From Sphingobium chlorophenolicum (GTDB lineage: Bacteria; Pseudomonadota; Alphaproteobacteria; Sphingomonadales; Sphingomonadaceae), in assembly GCF_000722875.1 (NCBI RefSeq), contig NZ_JFHR01000035.1, positions 1 to 55,814 of the forward strand: a stretch of 55,814 nucleotides of DNA. The letters run 5' to 3'. Both the position numbers and the translations under genes were made by a program. The notes beneath the pieces are model-generated. The model worked only from the letters and a program-made list of their open reading frames with translations. It had not been told where the DNA came from and did not search any database. Below are positions 50,721 through 55,814 of the stretch, one piece after another (position 1 is the first letter of the stretch; each line of letters opens with the position of its first letter).

Positions 50721-51536
50721 ATGTCGGTACGGATGGCATTGGCTAAATTATGCGCTTGCGCCGCTGGCGGTGCGATCATCGGCGGGGGCGCTGTCCATGT
50801 CGCTGAAAGCGCGCGTCCGGCCGGGGTGCAAAGCAGCAAGAGCGTGAAGGCCGCTCCGCGCAAGCATGTCGCCGTGCGCAAGGTGCAACGGGTGGTGAAG
50901 ACGGTGTCCTGCGCGCCGCAGACCGTGACGGTGACGACCCAGGCCGCGCCCATCCCCCTGCCCGCCCCGGTCGCCGCAGCGGAAATGCCGGTCATGTCGG
51001 GTGGAGGCGGCGGTGCGCCGGTCGTCCTGGCGGGCGGACCCGGCTTTGGCGGCGGCGGGTTCATCGGCGGCTTCTTCGGGGGCAGCGGCGGCGGTTCGGG
51101 CGGTTCGGTGGTGATCTCCTCCACCAGCAGTTCAACCGGCGGGATCACCAGTTCGACCAGTTCCACGACCGGCGGCGTGTCGACCTCTACGGGGGGCGTA
51201 TCGACGTCCACGGGCGGGGTTTCCACCTCTTCGGGCAATGTGTCGACATCGTCGGGCAACGTCTCCACCTCCAGCGGAAACGTGACCAGCAGCTCCTCGA
51301 CGTCGAGTTCCACGTCCAGTTCGACTTCGTCCAGCAGCTCGACCAGCAGTTCGACGTCGTCGTCGACTTCCTCTTCGTCCTCCTCCTCGTCCAGTTCTTC
51401 GGGGGGCGACCATCATCATCCGCCGCCGCCGACCGACGTGCCCGCGCCGCCCATGGTGCTGCTGTTCGGGGCCGGTGCGGTCGCCCTGCTGGCGCGCAAG
51501 CGTTTCGCGCGCGCCAAGGGCGAAGCCGAGGGTTAA
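50721..51536 (+). CDS. Exported Ser/Thr-rich protein with PEP-CTERM-like C-terminal anchor
   Basis: A 271-residue protein. Residues 1-32 form a signal-like segment (ALAKLCACAAGGAIIGGGAV). A basic stretch (KAAPRKHVAVRKVQRVVK) and a Gly-rich part (GGPGFGGGGFIGG) follow. Residues about 128-226 are almost only Ser, Thr, Gly and Asn (GGVSTSTGGVSTSTGGVSTS). Then come HHHPPPP and a tail of VPAPP, hydrophobic MVLLFGAGAVALLA and basic RKRFARAKG, the tripartite layout of PEP-CTERM sorting signals but with VPAPP for VPEP. It is probably a glycosylated surface protein processed by an exosortase-like enzyme; none is in the window. ATG 50721 is preferred over GTG 50712. Confidence 0.78.
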   Translation: MSVRMALAKLCACAAGGAIIGGGAVHVAESARPAGVQSSKSVKAAPRKHVAVRKVQRVVKTVSCAPQTVTVTTQAAPIPLPAPVAAAEMPVMSGGGGGAPVVLAGGPGFGGGGFIGGFFGGSGGGSGGSVVISSTSSSTGGITSSTSSTTGGVSTSTGGVSTSTGGVSTSSGNVSTSSGNVSTSSGNVTSSSSTSSSTSSSTSSSSSTSSSTSSSTSSSSSSSSSSSGGDHHHPPPPTDVPAPPMVLLFGAGAVALLARKRFARAKGEAEG

Positions 51537-51545
51537 CCGGGGGCG

Positions 51546-51583
51546 ATCCGGCCGGCGCATCCGGGGGGAGGCGCCGGCCGGAT
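51546..51583. terminator. Strong hairpin between convergent genes
   Basis: ATCCGGCCGGCGC and GCGCCGGCCGGAT form a 13-pair perfect stem with a 12-base loop, 10 bp past the Ser/Thr-rich gene. T-runs are poor, so termination efficiency is uncertain. Confidence 0.6.
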
Positions 51584-51590
51584 ATCGCGT

Positions 51591-52031
51591 TCAACTGCTC
51601 GCAATGATACGCTCTATTTCCGGCACGGGATGATTGGACAAATCCTTGGCGATCTCTCCCACCAGCCGGTTCTGCACCTCCTTGTGATAATGTTTGCGCA
51701 TTTCGCCGAGGGCAGCGGGCGGCGCGACGACGATCAGTTTTTCATAATCATGCGCAAGGGCGCGCCGCTTGAGCAATTCGGCCGCCTCTGCAGCGAAACG
51801 GCTCTCCTCCAGATCGTGGAAATCGGTCTGCTCGACGGAGCCGCGATGGCTGGCGACCGAATTGGGGCCGCGCCCCGCGCCGTCGGATGACTGTTCCCGG
51901 TTCGGGGGATTGTCCTGCTGCTTAACCTCCTCCGTCTCCAGGTTCGGGAAGTCCGGGCTGCCCTTGTTGCGAAAGAACAGCATCTTGCGCCCATCGGCCA
52001 CCAGCACCATCGCGCCATGGTCTATCTGCAT
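51591..52031 (-). CDS. Host attachment family protein
   Basis: A 146-residue protein: GAMVLVADGRKMLFFRNKG at the N-terminus, FAAEAAELLKRRALAHDYEK, LIVVAPPAALGEMRKHYHKE and IAKDLSNHPVPEIERII at the end. This matches the small host-attachment (eRF1-like/baeRF-type) family first named from plant-associated bacteria. The actual function is unclear. ATG 52031 has GGAACGGGAC upstream; the longer frame shadows serS. It converges on the Ser/Thr-rich surface protein gene. Confidence 0.8.
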   Translation of the reverse strand: MQIDHGAMVLVADGRKMLFFRNKGSPDFPNLETEEVKQQDNPPNREQSSDGAGRGPNSVASHRGSVEQTDFHDLEESRFAAEAAELLKRRALAHDYEKLIVVAPPAALGEMRKHYHKEVQNRLVGEIAKDLSNHPVPEIERIIASS

Positions 52032-52122
52032 CGTCCCGTTCCTTTCTTCAACGTTCGGTCCATGACCAACGGACGGCGGTGTGCAGGGTTGCGCGGCTGG
52101 TCGCAGAACGGCATAGGGCTGA

Positions 52123-53403
<1,281 letters not shown>

Positions 53404-53413
53404 TTCGCTTGCC

Positions 53414-53480
53414 CCGTTCGTTTCGAGCGAAGTCGAGAAACGGGGTGGATGAGCTTCTCGACTTCGCTCGAAGCGAACGG
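53414..53480. repeat. Inverted repeat between serS and surE
   Basis: Arms 53414-53439 and 53455-53480 (core TTCGAGCGAAGTCGAGAA) match as inverted repeats at 25 of 26 bases with a 15-base loop. The motif looks like a known type of sphingomonad intergenic repeat. It has no T-run and could attenuate transcription into surE. Confidence 0.7.
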
Positions 53481-53491
53481 ATTTCAAGAAC

Positions 53492-54256
53492 ATGCGCATC
53501 CTGCTCACCAATGATGATGGGGTTCATGCTCCGGGCCTGACTGTGCTGGAGGAGATTGCCCGGACGCTGTCCGACGACATATGGATCGTCGCCCCCAGCG
53601 AGGAGCAATCGGGCGCGGGCCACAGCCTGACGCTGACGCGCCCCCTGCGCGTCCGTCAGCATGGCGAGAAACATTATAGCGTGACCGGAACGCCGACCGA
53701 CGCGGTGATGATGGCGGTCGGGCATCTGATGAAGGACGCGAGGCCCGACCTGATATTGTCCGGCGTCAACCGGGGCGCCAATCTGGCCGAGGACGTGACT
53801 TATTCGGGCACCGTCTCCGCCGCGATGGAGGGCGCGATCTCCGGCATCAGGTCCATCGCGCTCAGCCAGGTCTATGCGCGGGAGGGGATGGGCGACGCGG
53901 TGCCCTTCGCGGCGGCGCGGGCCTGGGGCGAGCGGGTGTTGCGACCGCTGATCGCCATGCCGGCCAGCCGCCGTCTGCTGTTCAACGTCAATTTCCCGGC
54001 GATCGATCCGGCGGCGGTGAAGGGCATCCGCGTGGTGCGGCAGGGGTTCCACGATGTCGACCGGACGAAGATCATCCAGGGCACCGACCCGCGCGGCTAC
54101 GACTATTATTGGTTCGGGCTGGGAACGAGCGACTCCGTGCCGGAGGGGAGCGATCTGGCCGCGATTGCGGAGGGCTATGTGACCGTGACGCCGCTGCATT
54201 ACGACCTGACGCAGGACAGCGCCATGGCGGCGACGGCGGCGGCGTTCGGCGGCTGA
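53492..54256 (+). CDS. surE: 5'/3'-nucleotidase (survival protein) SurE
   Basis: A 254-residue phosphatase: RILLTNDDGVHAPGLTVLEE with the metal-binding Asp pair, APSEEQSGAGHSLTLTRPLR, GTPTDAVMMAV and LSGVNRGANLAEDVTYSGTV. It removes phosphate from nucleotides and is linked to stationary-phase survival. ATG 53492 gives the family N-terminus. Confidence 0.95.
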   Translation: MRILLTNDDGVHAPGLTVLEEIARTLSDDIWIVAPSEEQSGAGHSLTLTRPLRVRQHGEKHYSVTGTPTDAVMMAVGHLMKDARPDLILSGVNRGANLAEDVTYSGTVSAAMEGAISGIRSIALSQVYAREGMGDAVPFAAARAWGERVLRPLIAMPASRRLLFNVNFPAIDPAAVKGIRVVRQGFHDVDRTKIIQGTDPRGYDYYWFGLGTSDSVPEGSDLAAIAEGYVTVTPLHYDLTQDSAMAATAAAFGG

Positions 54257-54319
54257 ACATCTCCTGATTTTCGCGCCCCCGTGACATCGGGCGCAAAAAT
54301 CCCTATGTGCGCGCCGATC

Positions 54320-55687
54320 ATGGCAACCAAAATTCCCGAAGCGCCGAAGGTCGGCATGGTGTCGCTGGGCTGTCCCAAGGCGCTGGTCGACAGCGAGCGC
54401 ATCCTGACCAAGCTGCGTTCCGACGGCTATCAGATGTCCGCCGACTATGCCGGTGCGGACGTCGTGCTGGTCAATACCTGCGGATTCCTCGATTCGGCGA
54501 AGGAAGAGTCGCTGGAGGCCATTGGCGAGGCGATTGCGGAGAATGGCCGCGTCATCGTCACCGGCTGCATGGGCAATGAGGCGGAAATGATCCGCCAGAA
54601 ATTCCCGCAAGTGCTGGCCGTGACCGGCGCCCATCAATATGAGGCGGTGGTGAATGCGGTGCATGAGGCTTCGCCACCGATCCCCAACGCCTTTGTCGAT
54701 CTGGTGCCGGAGGGTGGCCTTAAGCTGACGCCGCGCCACTACAGCTATTTGAAGATTTCGGAGGGCTGCAACCATCGCTGCTCCTTCTGCATCATCCCCT
54801 CGCTGCGCGGCGATCTGGCGTCGCGGCGCGTCGACGCGGTGCTGCGCGAGGCGGAGAAGCTGGTTCATGCGGGCACGAAGGAACTGCTGATCATCAGCCA
54901 GGACACGTCCGCTTACGGCGTCGATACAAGGCATGAGACGCGCCAGTGGAAGGGCCGCGACGTTCGCGCCCATATGACCGATCTGGCGCGGGAACTGGGG
55001 CAGTTGCGCACGGCCGATGGCACGCCGCCATGGGTGCGGCTGCACTATGTCTATCCCTATCCCCATGTGGATCAGGTGATCCCGCTGATGGCCGAGGGGC
55101 TGCTGACCCCCTATCTCGACATACCCTTCCAGCATGCCGCGCCCAGCGTGCTCAAGGCAATGAAGCGGCCCGCCAACGAAGCCAAGGTGCTGGACCGCAT
55201 CCGCAAGTGGCGGGACATCTGCCCGGACATCGCGATCCGGTCGTCCTTCGTGGTCGGCTTCCCCGGCGAGACAGAGGCGGATTTCGACTATCTGCTGCAA
55301 TGGCTGGACGAAGCGCAACTGGACCGCGTGGGCGCTTTCCGCTTCGAGCCGGTCGAGGGCGCGACCGCCAACGACCTGCCCGGCGCGGTGCCGGAAGAGG
55401 TCAAGGAAGAACGCTACCAGCGGATCATGGAAAAGACCGCTGCAATCTCCGCCGCCAAGTTGCAGGCCAAGGTCGGGCGCGTTTTGCCGGTCATCATCGA
55501 CGAGGTGGGCGAAGCGGACGAGGACGGATCGGTCGGCGCCACGGCGCGCAGCCAGGCCGATGCGCCGGAAATCGACGGCAATGTCTTCCTTCGCGACGTG
55601 GGCGAAGGGCTGGCGCCGGGCAGCATCCTGAACGTGCTGATCGAGGATGCCGATGAGCATGACCTTTATGGGGTGCCTTCGGTTTAG
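54320..55687 (+). CDS. rimO: Ribosomal protein uS12 methylthiotransferase RimO
   Basis: A 455-residue radical SAM enzyme. N-terminal MTTase domain with [34 protein letters not shown] and VTGCMGN giving three cluster Cys; radical [11 protein letters not shown] (C-x3-C-x2-C) in [19 protein letters not shown]-terminal TRAM-like domain. The [12 protein letters not shown] and SLRGDLASR patterns favour RimO over MiaB. It methylthiolates an Asp of ribosomal protein S12. ATG 54320 is preferred; 54305 is a possible alternative. Confidence 0.95.
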   Translation: MATKIPEAPKVGMVSLGCPKALVDSERILTKLRSDGYQMSADYAGADVVLVNTCGFLDSAKEESLEAIGEAIAENGRVIVTGCMGNEAEMIRQKFPQVLAVTGAHQYEAVVNAVHEASPPIPNAFVDLVPEGGLKLTPRHYSYLKISEGCNHRCSFCIIPSLRGDLASRRVDAVLREAEKLVHAGTKELLIISQDTSAYGVDTRHETRQWKGRDVRAHMTDLARELGQLRTADGTPPWVRLHYVYPYPHVDQVIPLMAEGLLTPYLDIPFQHAAPSVLKAMKRPANEAKVLDRIRKWRDICPDIAIRSSFVVGFPGETEADFDYLLQWLDEAQLDRVGAFRFEPVEGATANDLPGAVPEEVKEERYQRIMEKTAAISAAKLQAKVGRVLPVIIDEVGEADEDGSVGATARSQADAPEIDGNVFLRDVGEGLAPGSILNVLIEDADEHDLYGVPSV

Positions 55688-55720
55688 GGCCGAAGCGGGC
55701 TTGCCTGGGGTAGCCGATTT

Positions 55721-55814
55721 GGGTGGAGAGCAGACCCATCCTATTCCTCCCCATCGGTAGATGGGGAGGGGGACCGCCGCTGAAAGCGGTGGTGGAGGGG
55801 AATGGGGCACGACC
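55721..55814. repeat. Dispersed palindromic repeat, copy 6 (cut by window edge)
   Basis: GGTGGAGAGCAGACCCATCC, TATTCCTCCCCATCGGTAGA, TGGGGAGGGGGACCGCCGC, then GGTGGTGGAGGGGAATGGGG, where the window ends inside the repeat. It follows rimO. Its left end matches the reverse complement of the right end of copy 2, which defines that border of the repeat. Confidence 0.8.

Overview
This window is chromosomal, high-GC DNA from an alphaproteobacterium, most likely a sphingomonad (Sphingobium/Sphingomonas group). That is inferred from gene families (CtrA, an RcdA/DUF1465 protein, an ATP12 chaperone, UPF0262, DUF2093, DUF2849, DUF934, a DksA with one zinc-site cysteine), from GANTC sites upstream of ctrA, and from codon use. 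Nothing looks like a prophage, integron, plasmid backbone, CRISPR array, rRNA or tRNA. Most genes are housekeeping or metabolic. Many neighbours overlap by 4 to 8 bases, so they are probably translationally coupled.

Layout: (1) 1-4401: a Tat-exported L,D-transpeptidase, then a leftward five-gene operon crcB - RluA-type pseudouridine synthase - HAD phosphatase - small membrane protein - ATP12 chaperone. (2) 4402-11404: metA behind an S-box-like SAM riboswitch, a lipoprotein, rarD, a dihydroorotase-like amidohydrolase, ygfZ, a glutaminyl cyclase and a candidate 29-residue membrane peptide. (3) 11598-18213: DUF2093 plus a nitronate-monooxygenase-like protein, a glycosyltransferase/hydrolase pair, selO and astD. 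(4) 18311-22244: the assimilatory sulfite-reduction operon cobA-DUF2849-cysI-DUF934-cysH. (5) 22345-27391: MAPEG, dnaB, UPF0262, a degenerate GH25 protein, cdd, dcd and a phosphatase. (6) 27513-33725: a TonB-dependent receptor with an STN domain, then an ECF sigma/anti-sigma pair divergent from a secreted subtilase and a Gly/Ser-rich exported protein. (7) 33997-39967: PilZ, ctrA, a LysR/pirin/WrbA module, a possible small RNA, lapA-pyrF and an outer-membrane barrel. (8) 40139-48402: tamA-tamB-sdaA and rcdA. (9) 48503-55814: two DUF465 proteins, PilZ, dksA, a Ser/Thr-rich exported protein with a PEP-CTERM-like tail, a host-attachment-family protein, serS, surE and rimO.

Two themes cross the window. 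First, six large copies of one palindromic repeat family, plus other hairpin repeats, sit at gene 3' ends, mostly between convergent genes, which suggests a bidirectional terminator role. Second, cell-cycle regulatory signals recur: five GANTC sites in 72 bp upstream of ctrA, a CtrA-like box there that is nearly identical to one upstream of the lipoprotein gene, and TTAACC-type motifs near rcdA, a pilZ gene and the PEP-CTERM-like gene.

The best candidates for new biology are the metA leader RNA, the sigma/anti-sigma/subtilase/Gly-Ser locus, the PEP-CTERM-like Ser/Thr-rich protein, and the repeat family. All functions below are read by eye from motifs; no database search was run.
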